From assembly GCA_030272155.1 (NCBI GenBank), contig CP126207.1, positions 1,550,001 through 1,614,000 on the forward strand: a stretch of 64,000 nucleotides of DNA, given 5' to 3'. A program made the position numbers and the translations under genes. This DNA is from Tetradesmus obliquus. Its lineage: Eukaryota; Chlorophyta; Chlorophyceae; Sphaeropleales; Scenedesmaceae. This document shows positions 43,557 to 55,673 of this stretch, one piece after another. A model generated the notes under the pieces. It did not search any database and had not been told where the DNA came from. It saw only the letters and a program-made list of their open reading frames with translations. The stretch's first letter is position 1; every line of letters begins with the position of its first letter.

Positions 43557-46254
43557 ATGGACAGTCCACTAGGGGAGAAGAAGCACTTCAGAAACTGGGC
43601 TGATGAGGTTGACGAGGAGGATGGTGAGTGCAGCAGCTGTGCCGTGCTCTCCCATCTATTAGGACTGCACATGCATGCGCCAGCAGCGTCTCCTGCAAGC
43701 ACCCCTTTACAGCACAGCCTGATCCTTGCAAAGCTAGCCAGCGACACAGCTCGTCAAATGGTGCATCTCGCCTACTGTGTCCAGACATCAAGTCATGCTG
43801 TGACACGTTGTGCTGAACTTGCTCTGCCTGCCAACCAGCTCACACCAGTGCTTCTGTTCCTGCCCCTGCAGACGGCACAGTAGCTCCCCCGCTGCCATCA
43901 GTGCACGAGGCAGCAGCAGAAGCAGGCCTACTCAGCAGCAGCAGCAGCAGCTGGCAGCAGCAGCAGCAGGCACAGTACCCTCCGCAGCCCCCTCCTGCAG
44001 GACAGCAGCAGCAGCAGTACAGGCAGCAGCAGGGGTCGCTTCCTGCAGGATGGTCCGCAGGGCCACCCTACTCTGTGTGCCTCAACAACGTGCCTGCAGG
44101 AGCACCCTTTGCAGAGATATCAGAGCTCTTCAAGGGCGCCTGGGTGAGTTGCAGGTGTTTGGGGTTGCAGCTGGTGTAGCAGTACTTGCGATAGCATCAG
44201 CGGGGCTGCACTGGTCATTCTTGCAGCAGCAGTGCAGTGTGTTGGAATGAGCAGCAACATCTTATAGGGGTGGGGGCCAAGGGTGCCTGCAGGAGCGCCC
44301 TGTGCAGAGATATCGGAGCTCTTCAAGGGCGCCTGGGTAAGCAGACTGGCCAAGCTGTGTTACATTCAACTTCAAGCAGACGATAGCATCAAAGTAATTT
44401 AGTGGCATGCCTCAGGAGCTGTTCGAGGGCGCCTGGGTGAGCAGCAGCATTCCTTGGCATAGCAGTGTTGTGCAGCAGCTGCAAAAAAAATTCGCAGCAG
44501 GATTCTAGAAAGCAGCTGTTAAAACAACAGCAGCAAAAGGGCTGGCTGGGCCATGCTGGCAGTAGCATTGCAGGGTGGTCTGACGAGCGGTATCATGCTT
44601 CTGTAGTGTGGCACTGCCATGTGGAGGAGGTGTGGGGTGCATGCAGTGTTGTGCACCTGCATGTTGCAAGCTTGAGTCACGTCCATTGTCAGTGATGTCA
44701 GCCGTGTAGATCATGCACATGCAGTGACAGCATACGTTCACAGAAACATGTTTATGCCTGCTCCGTGTTCACGTGCTGCTGCTGCTGCTTTGCTGCTGCT
44801 GCCCTGCGCGCGTCTCTTACTTCATCCCGTCCCAACTCAAAAAAAACCCTAAACGACCACAGCTGCGCAGCGTACGGCACAGGCCCACAGCGGAGCAGCC
44901 GTACGTGTTTGTGGATTTTGAGGACCAGGCGACAGCGCTGGCTGCACTGGAACTGCGGCTAACTCTGGCAGGGCGGGAGCTTGTGACGCACCCGGTCGAC
45001 TACTACGCGCAGCAGCGGGAGCGGGAGTTACTGTACCACCAGCGGCCAGGTGAGATAGCTATCATTCTATACTATGTTTCTGGCAGACAGATCTGTTCCT
45101 TGTTTAAACAGTAATTATCACGCGCAGCAGCGGGAGGGGGAACTGCTGTACCACCAGAGGCCAGGTAAGCGATGCCTCATTCGATTTGGTCTTCAAGACT
45201 AAAGTGCCAGTTGATCAAGATGATCGAGCACTATTCGCAGCAGCGGAAGTGCCTGCTTATTCAGAAGTCAAAGTGGTGGTAGAGTGAGTGTGCCTATTGC
45301 TGCTCCCTTCCTGCAAGGGCAGAGAGGGCTGCTCTTGCAGGATACCTGGAAGGGCCCTATGCAAAAGGCGGCCTGGGCAGCAGCAACCCGCCTCCGCTGA
45401 ATCTGCTGTCTGCAACATTCTCATCAAATGCTGCGCATCTTTCTGATCTGTTTGCTCCTGCAGGTTATCCGGAAGGCCCGTATGCAAACGGCGGCCCCCA
45501 CAGCAGCACTTGCCTCTGCTGAATCTGCTGTCTGCAATGTTCTCATCAATTGATGTGCATCTTCTTGATCTGTTTGTTCCTGCAGGTTACCCGGAAGGGC
45601 CCTATGCAAACGGCGGCCCGCACAGCAGCAACCCGCCCCCACCGTACCGGGATGCAGCGCCACCACCCCCTGCCTATAGCAGAGAGGCATTCCCAGGACC
45701 CCCACCCCCGGGGAGACCAGCAGTGCCGGCGCCACCCGCTGCTGCTGCTGCTGCTGCTGGGCCGTACAGCAGGCCAGGCACTGGTGGCTTTTATGGTGGC
45801 AGCAGCAGCAGCCATGGCAGCCCAGATCGCTGGCGGCCCAGCAGCAGCAGCGCCGCCGGCGACGCAGCACCAGCAGCAGCAGCGCCGGCGCCGGCGCCAC
45901 CTCCAGCAGCAGCAGCGGCAGCGCCAGCAGCAGCGCCAGCAAAGAAATCGGATCCGTTTGGTGGTGCGAAGCCGGTAGATACCGCAGCCGTGTACTTTGA
46001 CGGCCATCCGCACCACACAGAAGCAGCAGCAGCACGCATGGGTGCTACTGCACCGCCGCCACCCCAGCAGCAGCAGCAGCAGGTCAGGGAGGAGCTCCCC
46101 AGCAGTGCATTGCACCAGGAGCTTTTGGAACAGCAGCAGCAGCAGCAGCAGGGGTTGGGTGTGAAACTGCTGCAGCGGCCAATCCCTATTGGCGTGCAGC
46201 GGCTGCAGCCTCGGCCAGATAGCCGCGGCGGCTCTGGTAGCGAAGCAGGAAGCG

Positions 46255-46289
<35 letters not shown>

Positions 46290-49200
46290 CAGCAGATCCC
46301 GCCGCGCGCGCCGCCGCTGCCGCCGTACCAGCTGCAGCAGCAGCAGCCGGGGTACGGGTCGCAGCATGGGACGCCTTACGGATCGCCGCATGTGGGGCAC
46401 ATGCACATGCCGCCACCACCGCCTTATGGCTCTCCTGCCAGCCACACAGCAGCAGCAGCAGCAGGTGTTAGTGACAGGGAGGCTGTGGTGCTGCCAGGTC
46501 ACTACCTGCCGCCGCCACCCCCACCTCCCCCACCACCTAGGACGCCCCCACACTTGCAGGACGGAACGCCAGCAGCAGCAGCAGCAGCAGCGCCGGCGGC
46601 AGCTGGCGCTTGGGCAGGTGCTGCATCTGGTGCCTCGTCAGCAGCAGGCTCGCCGGCAGCAGCAGCAGCAGCAGCAGCGGGGCCAGGTTTGCAGGGTGCA
46701 TGGGCGGCACGCACAGGCACGGGTGCTTCGATTGGCTACAGAGCTTTGAGCACTGGCAGAGGTGGTGCTGCTGGTAGCTCATTGCCTGGCAGCAATCTGG
46801 GCAGCGCAAGCAGCAGCAGGCGCGGCAGCTATTCGGCGCTAACTGATGAGGGCGCGGCCGCAGAGCAGCAGCAGCAGCAGCAGCCGGGGCCGCCTGCTGG
46901 CAGTTTCAGCAGGTTCTACGGGCAGCAGCAGCAGCAGGGTGAGGCGTATGGCCCTGCTGCAGCAGCAGCAGCGACGGCCGCAGGCCAGCAGCAGCAGCAG
47001 CAGCAGGCGCCTGCAGCAGCAGCAGCAGCAGCGGACGATGAGTGGGGCATGGTGGAGCAGATGCTGTCGCAGCAGAAGAGGGACTACTCCATCTTGCACC
47101 CTGAGCAGGTGAGGCTGCTGCTGCTGCTGCTGCTGCCGCTGCCGCTGCTGCTGCCACTGCCAGTAAAAAGTTGCACCAATCTTGTTGCAATTCATGTTGT
47201 TTACGTTACGCGGGCAGTGGCAACAGGGGATTGCGTGGCTACCTGCAACAGGCCTAAGCAGCTGGATGCACCGAGCTTGGTTGCTTGCTTGCGTTGTTTG
47301 CACTCGGCATTGCATTGTGCAACGGCGCCGGCGTTGTGCGATCATGGTTTGTGCGTTTATGGGCAGTGGTTGTGTGTATATGAGCAGAAACTGCTCTCCG
47401 CAGGTTCGCTTACATAACCTTTGCTGCATGCTTCACTGCTGTTGCCTGCCATTGCAGTACCAGGAGCAGGAGCAGCAGCAGCAGCAGCAGGAGGACTCTC
47501 AGGAGCCAAGCAGCCAGCAGCAGCAAGAACAGCAGCAGCAGCAGCAGCAGCTGGCACCCTCACCTTCTGCTGATGCCGACGGCTGGGGCAGTGCTGCCAG
47601 CAGCATTGGAGCCACACCATCCCCAGCAGCAGCAGCAGCAGCAGCACCTGTGGGCTGGGGTTCTGTGACACCAGGGTCTAGCAGTGCTGTGCAAAACCCT
47701 GATGGCTTCGGCTGGGAGGCTGAGGAACCCCCAGCAGCAGCAGCAGCAGCAGCGGATGGTGCCGCAGGGGATGAGGCAGGCAGTGCAGACGCTCCCGCAG
47801 CAGCAGCAGCAGCAGCAGCAGTAGCAGATGATAGCTCCGGCAGCCGCCGGCAGCAGCAGCAGCACTACTTTGACAATGAGAAGGATTATGACAGGGAAGG
47901 GTTTAGGCCCAGCGGCAGCGGCAGGTACAGCTACGAGGGCAGCGGCGGGCCGGCCGGCAGGGGTGGCAGGGGTTTTGGCGGCCGCGGCGGCGGTTTTGCG
48001 GAGCGCGGCCGCGGCGGTTTTGGCCGCGGCGGCGGCAGGGGTCCAGGGTTTGGTGGCGAGGATGGCGGGATTGAGGAGCAGCAGCATGGCGGCTACCCCA
48101 TTCGTGGCAGGGGTAGGGGCAGGGGTGGTGCGCTGCATTACGCGCAGCGCTACCCCCACCCTGCTGCTGGCGGAGGTCCTTTCCATGGCCCTGAGGGTGA
48201 TGAGCACTTTTTGGAGCAGCAGCAGCAGCAGTATGGGCATCCTAGGGGCGGCCGCGGCGGCCGGGGTTTTGGCGGCGGCCGGGGTTTTGCAGGACCTGGG
48301 TTTCCCGAGGGCCCCGGTGGCAGGCATCCCCGGGGTAACCATGTACTGCACAGGGGCCATAGTGGAAGGGAGTTTGAGCAAGAAGGGGACTGGCAGCAGG
48401 ATGAGGATGCAGCAGCAGCAGCAGCAGCAGCTGGTGGTGCGCCACTGCGGCGCAGCAGTAGCAGTATGTCTGCCGGCCGCGGCCGCGGCGGCAGGGGCGG
48501 CAGGGGTGATCGGGGCGAGCTCGGCCCGCGCAGGAGCAGCAGCGGCGTAGATGCTGCTGCTGCTGCTGCTGGTGGGGTGCTGTCGCCCACTTCGAGTGGC
48601 ATTGATGCACAGGAGGCTGCCTCTGCTGCTGCTGCTGCCTCTGCAGCAGTGGCTCATATCTTGCCTCGCAGCGGCAGCATGAAGCAGCAGCAGCAGCAGC
48701 GCAGCCGCAGCAATGGAGCAGAGGTGGCAGCTAGCGACGCACCACCAGCAGCAGCAGCAGCAGCAGGGGCGGAGGAAGAAGGTGCTGCTGGCGTACCAGC
48801 AGCAGCAGGGCGCGGCAGTCGAGGTGGCCGTGGCGAGCGCGGCGGCAGGGGCGGCCGCAGCGGCCGGGGCCGCGATGAAGCAGCAGCAGCAGCAGCAGGC
48901 GAAGCTGGGGACGGGTACTTAGCACGTGAGGGCTCGCTTGGTGGCAGGGGTGGCAGCAGGGGTGGTAGGGGTGGCAGGGGCAGGGGCAGGCTTGAGCGCA
49001 GTGGCAGCAGCAGGGAGTATGTGTACCGGGAGGTGCAGCGGGATGGCAGGGACGGCAGCAGCACTGCTGCTGCTGCTGCTGCTGCTGGTGATGCTGAGAG
49101 CGATGACATCACTGTGGTGGTGCGTCCTAGGAGCAACCACGCACCAGCAGCAGCAGCAGCAGCAGCAGGGGGGCTGGAGCGAGATGCTCCTGCCCAAGGG

Positions 49201-49414
49201 GAGCTGCCAAAAGACAAGGAGCAGCGGGGCTCTGCTACTGCTGCTGCTGCTGCTGCTGGTGGTGAAGGTGGCAGCAGCAGCAGCTACTACAGCAGCAGGG
49301 AAGGCAGGGAAAGGGGGATGCAGGGCAGTAGGCGGGGAGGCAGGCCGGAAAGGGAGCCTCGCAGCAGCGGCTATAAAGGTTCAAGGGATCCAGGGGCCGC
49401 AGCAGAAGGCGATG

Positions 49415-49445
<31 letters not shown>

Positions 49446-49956
49446 GGGGCACGGGGGTGAAGGGCGGGGATACGGTAGGGGTGGGAGGGGCGAGCGTGGC
49501 GGCAGGCGGGAGCGGCCGCCTCGGGTATCTGCAGATGACTCAGCAGCAGCAGGGGGTGCGGCGGAGGGTGATGTGGCTACTGCTGCTGCTGTTGGCAGGG
49601 GTCCTAGGGGCGGCCGTGGGGACGGCAAAGCAGCAGCAGCAGCAGCGAATGGCGGGCCTGCAGGGCGGCCTGGTCGGGGCAGCAGGGATGGCGGCCCAGC
49701 AGCAGCAGCAGCAGGCAAGCCTGGTGGCAGCGCTGCTGCTGCACCTGGTGCAGCAGCAGGCAAGCCTCAGGACAAACGGAAAGGCGCTGCTGGTGCTGCA
49801 GCTGCAGCTGCAGCCGCGCCTGCTGCTGCTGCTGCTGCTGCGGGGTCTGCAGGGCAGAAGCTGTTTAAAGAGATCACAAAGCAGCAGCGGGAGGTTGCAA
49901 AGGGGCCTAAGCTGCAGAATCCCTTTGAGGCTCTTCTGGAGCTGGACGTGGAGTAG
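43557..49956 (+). CDS. eIF4B/eIF4H-like RRM and RGG RNA-binding protein (5 exons)
   Basis: Exons 43557-43623, 43872-44143, 44863-45049, 45586-47108 and 47458-49956 join in phase to 4548 nt, 1515 aa. The N-terminus (KKHFRNWADEVDEEDDG) recalls the WADE-acidic motif of eIF4B. One RRM spans about residues 88-165: PPYSVCLNNVPAG (RNP2 strand), ELFKGAW, then PYVFVDFED (RNP1-like). The rest is low complexity: Gln, Ala and Pro runs to about residue 840, then an RGG/GRGG-rich region to about 1450 and a short conserved-looking end (KLFKEITKQQREVAKGPKLQ). Such proteins bind mRNA and aid translation initiation or sit in granules; here that is inference from family. It is much longer than animal eIF4B, chiefly through CAG-encoded Gln/Ala/Ser runs. 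The assignment to eIF4B rather than a general RRM/RGG protein is moderate. Confidence 0.8.
44280..44440 (+). repeat. Exon echoes: 3' part of eIF4B-like exon 2
   Basis: Two copies of the exon 2 end lie in the downstream intron: 44283-44338 (VPAGAPCAEISELFKGAW plus GTAAGC donor) and 44413-44438 (QELFEGAW plus GTGAGC). The true exon ends at 44143. Confidence 0.88.
45117..45540 (+). repeat. Exon echoes: end of exon 3 and start of exon 4 (eIF4B-like)
   Basis: 45117-45165 repeats the exon 3 end (YHAQQREGELLYHQRP plus GTAAGC). 45337-45395 and 45463-45525 repeat the exon 4 start (GYLEGPYAKGGLGSS and GYPEGPYANGGPHSS) with TTGCAG or CTGCAG acceptors. The true exon 4 starts at 45586. Confidence 0.9.
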
Positions 49957-51608
49957 GCAGAAGGCTGTTGCTGCTGTGGTGTGTTTGGTTTCCTGCTCTG
50001 CTCTGCAACTGCAGAATTTCTTTACGGCTGTGGTAGGGTTTTGATGCAGCCTGTTGCATGCTAGCTGCTGCTGGTGTGACTGCAGCAGCGGGAGGTGGCA
50101 CAGGGGGCGCTAAGCTGCCCCTTTGAGGCTCTTTTTGAGCTGGATGTGGAATAGGCAGGAGGCTGCCATGGCTTTGCTCTGTTCACGTTTAAAAAGCATG
50201 GCACAGGGTTTGCTGCGCTGCTGCAGCACATGACTGGGCAGGGGATGGGCTTAGCTTGCCCATGTAGCGAGCGGGAGGCAGCAGCCTGTTGACTGCAGTC
50301 TACAGGTTGCTGTTGGTTGTGACTGTAGCTGCGAACTGCTTCGCTTGCAGATGTTGAGCAGCCAGCGGCTGTTGCATGCTTTTTGCTGTTGTGTGGTATT
50401 GTCTCCTCTGACTGCAGCTGTTGAGTAGGACTGGTGCCATGTGCATTGCTGGAGCTCGATATTGAGCAGGGACAGATACACGGAGGCTGTTGTTGTGCTG
50501 CTGGTGTAGTGTCTTACGGTGTTGACTTGGCTGCTGCAGCACAGCGGTTGAGCAGGGAGGGGAGGTGGTAAGAGTGCTGGCAGTTTAGTAGGGTGGGGTT
50601 TTGCCAGCGTCCGGCCGGCTTTGTTGTGTAGAGGAGTGCCAGACATGTTGATGAGGGATGGGACCTTGTGTAGGATCTGTTATGTTTGTTAGGTTTGAAG
50701 ACTGGCGATTCCATATGTGCAAGTGCGAGCAGGTTGCAGGTCCGTTGCGGCGCACTTCATTGGGTGGTGTGCATACCTTCAGCTGAAGCAGCAAGCTTGC
50801 TGCTGCAGCAAGCTTGCCGTACACAACTTTGGTAAGTTATGTACGGCAAGAGCAGAGCCCCTTGCTGCAGTGATGGTGTTGAGTGGTGCCGATGGCAGCA
50901 GGTGGTCTAGTACGGATGCCCTGGGCGGTGATACCAGAGGTGCTGTCCATCTGTGTGTGGCTAGGATTTGAGGGCGTCACTGTTACTTTCAGCACTGGTT
51001 GCACCTGCTGCATTTTGCTGGAGTGTTGCAGCGGTTTAGGCCAGAGGGGCGTATGCGGTCTCTCGTGTTTGCTCACATGCCTTGTTTATGCAAAGCTTGT
51101 GCTGTTGCTTTGTGATCTGTGTGTAGTGGCTGAGCCGCTGGCTGGTTCAAAAAGGATTGCAGGACTGTCGCTGTGCTAGGTGTCGCCACCAGCGTGCATT
51201 GCAATAGCAACAGCACTGCAGCTGCAGGCCGGAGGTGAAGCGTTATTTGCATGTGATTTGCCTGCAGGACGCCTGTGTGGTGAGGCTCTGGTTGCTGGGA
51301 TGCCAGGAACTGATTATGTGGCAGGTGGTTGTGTGTGTACAGGCTTGTCTGGTAGCAGAGCATGGGGAGGACTGTTGTTGGCTGTGGTGGCTGCTGTGGA
51401 GCAGCAATTGGAGCTCCTATTGCTGCTTGTGGAATTGCATATTCTTGGTCCTTTGCAATGGACGCCTTGCGCTATTTAGGTTGGGTAATCGAGGAATAGT
51501 GTTTGGGTGTAGCACAGCATGAATCGGTTTGGCGAGGCTGCATTAATTTTGGGCAGTAGTAGACGTGTCGAACGTGAGATGTAACGGTTTCCCACATAAA
51601 TTGTGAAC
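49957..51608. other. 3' flank of the eIF4B-like gene, with an echo of its last coding segment
   Basis: 50081-50154 repeats the final coding segment (QQREVA..., FEALLELDVE-stop region) in decayed form in the 3' flank. A hairpin (CTTGCCGTACACAACTT with its near complement) lies at 50812-50850, next to duplicated AGCAAGCTTGC words. TGTAA words are seen only near 51580 and 51698, so the poly(A) site is unclear. Confidence 0.6.
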
Positions 51609-52043
51609 TCATCTGCCATTTGCACAGCTGAAAGCTGTTACCAAGGTCCCTGGGAACAACACAGCCATCAGCTGCCTTGACTTTCTGGCGGGCTCAATGT
51701 AAAGCACCTTGCAAGAAGGATGCATGCGCACGCTGGCGTTGACTTGCTTGTAATTCTGTGTCAGAATGCATGCAAACCTGCAAGTCTGGGCCCGACCGCT
51801 GAGAAAACCGCATGTACGGCATGTCGTGCATGGGAGCTTTCAGCGTACTACAACAGCATACACATACCTACACCTACAAAAGTCATCATTAGCAGATTTT
51901 CCGTGCTGTAAGCTGCCTCCAGAAGCCACCCTGGGGATGACGGAAGCAGGTGCCGTTGGTAGTCGGACACAGTCACGCAGACAACCTTGGATCCGGTTGG
52001 CATCAAAAGCGGAGCCAGCATGAGAGCTGCTTCCACCCCAAAG
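51609..52043 (-). CDS. Unrecognised gene, two C-terminal exons
   Basis: Exon 51878-52043 (acceptor TGTATAG, donor GTAGGT) encodes FGVEAALMLAPLLMPTGSKV and onward to ENLLMMTF. It joins in phase 0 to 51609-51707 (acceptor TTGCAAG), which encodes VLYIEPARKSRQLMAVLFPG and ends ...SCANGR-stop. The peptide has the mix of residues of a real globular protein and no repeats. I do not recognise the family. The gene would converge on the eIF4B-like gene and diverge from the expansin gene. A further exon-like piece lies at 52532-52720. Confidence 0.42.
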
Positions 52044-52531
52044 CTATACACGTGTCGAAATTTCTATCTCCGAGTGGTCATCCACGTAATTAATCAACGC
52101 CCACGCCCAAGCCTAGCTGCTAAGCATTGCACGTGGGTTGCTCCAGCACTGCTGTTGCAGTTCGGCGGCAGCTGCGCCTGCCTCAACGCGTGATGAAGCG
52201 AGATCTGGCACAAATGCAGCGCCTTGCTTGCTGATCTGCAGCATCAGCAGCTCGTAAAACATGGCCTCTTCGCAGCAGCTGCCAGAATCTGCTCAGCACT
52301 AGTACTGCTGCTGCTGCTGCCGCTGCCATGGCATCACACGCCATGGCAGAAAGCAGCTGCACGCAATCGCATGCGCATCATTCAGCAAAACTTCTGAACT
52401 GCTATCGCACGGCAGATCAGCTGCTGGTCTGCAGCCACCACACAGCACCACGCCCTGTGCTGTTTTGCTCTAGCAGCTGCAGATTGCATTGAATGCATTG
52501 CTGAATGCGTGACAGCAATAAACGTGTAGAC

Positions 52532-52720
52532 CCTGCGTGAGGGCAGTTTCAGCGGCAGCGCTGCTTTTTTGGGCAGTGCGCGCCTTCATACCTTCAACTG
52601 GCGTTTTCAAAGCTGGCTGAATCTGCTTACTCGCCAAATCTGCTGGGGTGCAGGCCACCCCCTGATACCTCTCCTCAACAGGCTGTACAAGGCCATAAGT
52701 CAACAGCACTGCCTCAGCTA
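52532..52720 (-). CDS. Exon-like segment, probably upstream part of the unrecognised gene
   Basis: After a TTTTACAG acceptor the frame reads AEAVLLTYGLVQPVEERYQG and onward through ACTPADLASKQIQPALKTPV to AAAETALTQG. It is hydrophilic and protein-like. Its end has no good donor (GTCTAC), and its phase does not match the next exon directly, so at least one exon boundary is missing or mis-set. Confidence 0.33.
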
Positions 52721-53049
52721 CTGTAAAAGGCGAACATCTATCAGGCTGCCAGTGCAGACAACATGAGATCTGCTGCGTTTGGTAAGCAGGGTGCTGCCTG
52801 CATCAAACAGCTGGGAGAGCTTGAAGTTGTTTGCATGCCAAGGTTGCTGCCCGCAAGCGAAAGGGCCTAGCACGGCATGCAGGTTGCCCGCAAGCAGAGA
52901 GGCGCAGCACTGCATGCATTTTGTCTGCAGGAGAAAGGTCATACTACTAATGCTAGGCTAGCACTGCATGCAAGCAACAGGTGCCTGCTTTGCAACATCA
53001 TATGTGTGAGCTTGCACTGTTGATTGCAGTGGAGTGCGTGGCGCGCTTA

Positions 53050-53056
<7 letters not shown>

Positions 53057-53103
<47 letters not shown>

Positions 53104-53104
53104 A
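53057..53104 (+). repeat. (CTG)n tract ending in CAG just before the expansin start
   Basis: Sixteen CTG-type units run into CTGCAG 15 bp before the ATG. By analogy with the other introns this marks a 3' splice site of an intron in the 5' UTR. Confidence 0.75.
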
Positions 53105-53119
53105 GGTTTGACCAGAGGC

Positions 53120-55042
53120 ATGCGGTCGGCGCTGCTGCTGTTGCTGCTGGCTGCCCTGTGCTTTGATGGTGCGATGCTGCGCGCCGCTGGTCAGGCAACA
53201 ACAGATGGAGGCAGCACGGCTGCTGGCACTGCAGATGGCACCAGCACTGCTGGAAGCACTTGGGGCAGTGATGGTGGTGGTGGTGAGGGCGGCGGCTGGA
53301 AGGTAAGCAGTACGTCTGTTGCAATTCTGATGTTGCGACAGTCGAATACCTTAATTACTTGGTCACGGCAGCTGGGCTGCAGCAGTACTGATGGGGGCAC
53401 TGCTCACAGTGGTGAGGGAGGTGGCTGGAAGGTAAGCAGTAGATTTGCCAGCATTGACCAGTTGCAACAGTAGGTTACTTTTGTTACTAGGAAACGGCAG
53501 CTGGCACTGTTGATGGCACCAGCACTGCTAGGAGCACTTCTGGCAGTGATGGTGGTGGTGGTGAGGGAGGGAGGTGGTGGCTGGAAGGTAAGCAGTACGT
53601 CTGTTGTTGCAATTCTGATGTTGCGACAGAAAATCACTTTTGCTACTGGGTCATGGCAGCGGGCTGCAGACGGCAGCAGCAGAGCTGGAAGGTGAGCAGT
53701 AGGTCTCATACCAATACCAATACCAATACCAAAGTATGGGACAGACCCACCTCAGGCACACGCCCAGCGAGCTGATCTACCGCTCATGAGGGTTGGAAAG
53801 GTACCCAGTTCCTCCTTCATTACTTGGGCAATCGAAATTACCCGCACAAATCCGGCCGTTCCAGTTGCTTTTTTAGCCCAGCCACGGGCGGTTGGACTAA
53901 GTGCTTGCGTCAAGTGCCAGAGTCTGGCAGTGATGGTGGTGGTGGTGGTGACAGCGGCGGCTGGAAGGTGATCAGTAGATGGTGCAAGCACAGCTGCTGG
54001 CGCTGCAGATGGCAGCAGCAGTAGTGGGAGCACTGCTGCCAGTAGTGGTGGTGAGGGCGGCGGCTGCTGGAAGGTGAGCAGCATCTGGTTACCTTTTGGT
54101 GCTGTGCTGCTTGCCACTGGGCAGGCAACAGATGGTGGGAGCACAGCCGCTGGTGCTGCAGACGGCAGCAGCAGTGCTGGCAGTGGTGGTGGCGGGGAGG
54201 GAGGCAGTGGCTGGAAGGTAAGCGGTAGGTCTGTCAGCATTTACCAGTTGCAACAGTAGGTTACTTCTGTTACTTGGACACGGCAGCTGGGCAGCAGCTG
54301 GCAGCAGCACTGCTGACAGTGGTGGCGGGGAGGGAGGCGGTGGATGGAAGGTAGGCCGTATGATAAACTGTTCAACCAACAGGGTGTTGGCTATGAAAAT
54401 ATGCAAACCATCCATCTTGATGACGCAGTTCAGGCAACTGCTGCCTGTGGACGTGCAGCATGAGTGATCGGGTTATGCTTTTCTGCTGCTGGGCTCCTGG
54501 ACATACTCTTGGACGAGATTAGAACGAGCTGCCGCACACCGTGTCAATCCGTCATGTGCTGATGATATTGGCGGCAGAGGGGCCGTATCACCAAAAATCG
54601 AGCTCTCATACCGGTTGCTGCTGCTGCTGCTGCTGCCATCGGCTGCAGAGGGGCCGCATCACTTACTACGGAGCTCCCAAGTCAGTCGCTGCCGCGTATG
54701 ATCCAAGCCGGTGCGTGTTTCATGTTTTGTGCAGCAGTGCAGCAGTGTTTGCAAGCAGTGTTGAGTTCTTGCTGTGCGTGGTGCCGCGCCTGCTGCTGCG
54801 TATGATCCAAGCAGGGTGTGCCTGGCCCGCACAGCCCCAATGCAGCAGCTGTGCCCTGCCTTTTGGCAAGTAGCCGTTTGCCGCATGGCAGGTAACAGAT
54901 TTCTGGCAGACCTGGTGGGCAAGTGCTACTCGGCAGTGACTCCAGGCAGAGTTTACAAGCAGTGGTGGGTGCTTCAGGCACCTAGTAAGGGAGTGTGCAT
55001 TGTGGCACGTCCTCTGATGCTGATGGCCAAAGCGCCCATGTG

Positions 55043-55124
<82 letters not shown>

Positions 55125-55630
55125 GGTGAGGGCAGCTTTGGCATCCTGGCGTATGGCTCTTGTGGCTACACAAACGAGGGCGGTGCACTGCCATTCCCCC
55201 GCACTCAGGTGTGCTGCTGTAGCTGGAGCTGCAAGTCTGGTTGTTCAGCTATATGCGGGATGGCTTTTGTGTTAGTTGCTGCTGCTGGTACACCAATGAG
55301 GGCGGTGCACTGCCATTTCCGCGCACCCAGGTGTGCAGCAGCACTTTGAGTTGTTTAGCTATACTCAGGACAATGAATTTTGTTGTTTCTGAGCACTTCG
55401 ACCAGTAAGGGCAATGCACTGCCATTCCCCCGCACCCAGGTGTGCTGCCGTAGCTGGAGCTGCAAGTCTGGTTGTTCAGCTATATGCGGGATGGCTTTTG
55501 TGTTAGTTGCTCCAATGGCTACACCAATGAGGGTGGTGCACTGCCATTGCATCGCATTCAGGTGTGCGGCAGCCGCCTGACGATTGTAGGCCTTCTACTA
55601 ATTCACATGTAGCAAGATCCATCAGTCCTC

Positions 55631-55673
<43 letters not shown>

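Noticed and set aside
45546-46553. 335-codon minus-strand frame opposite the eIF4B-like exon 4
   Set aside because: It is a Cys/Arg-rich shadow of CAG-repeat coding DNA; the plus frame has the RRM context and consistent splice phases.
48926-50044. 372-codon plus-strand frame overlapping eIF4B-like exon 5
   Set aside because: Alternate frame of repeat-rich coding DNA; the RGG-bearing frame continues in phase from the RRM exons.
51778-51847. Extra exon YAESSHARHAVHAVFSAVGP in the unrecognised gene
   Set aside because: Its end phase does not match the following exon, whereas skipping it keeps phase; left out of the model.
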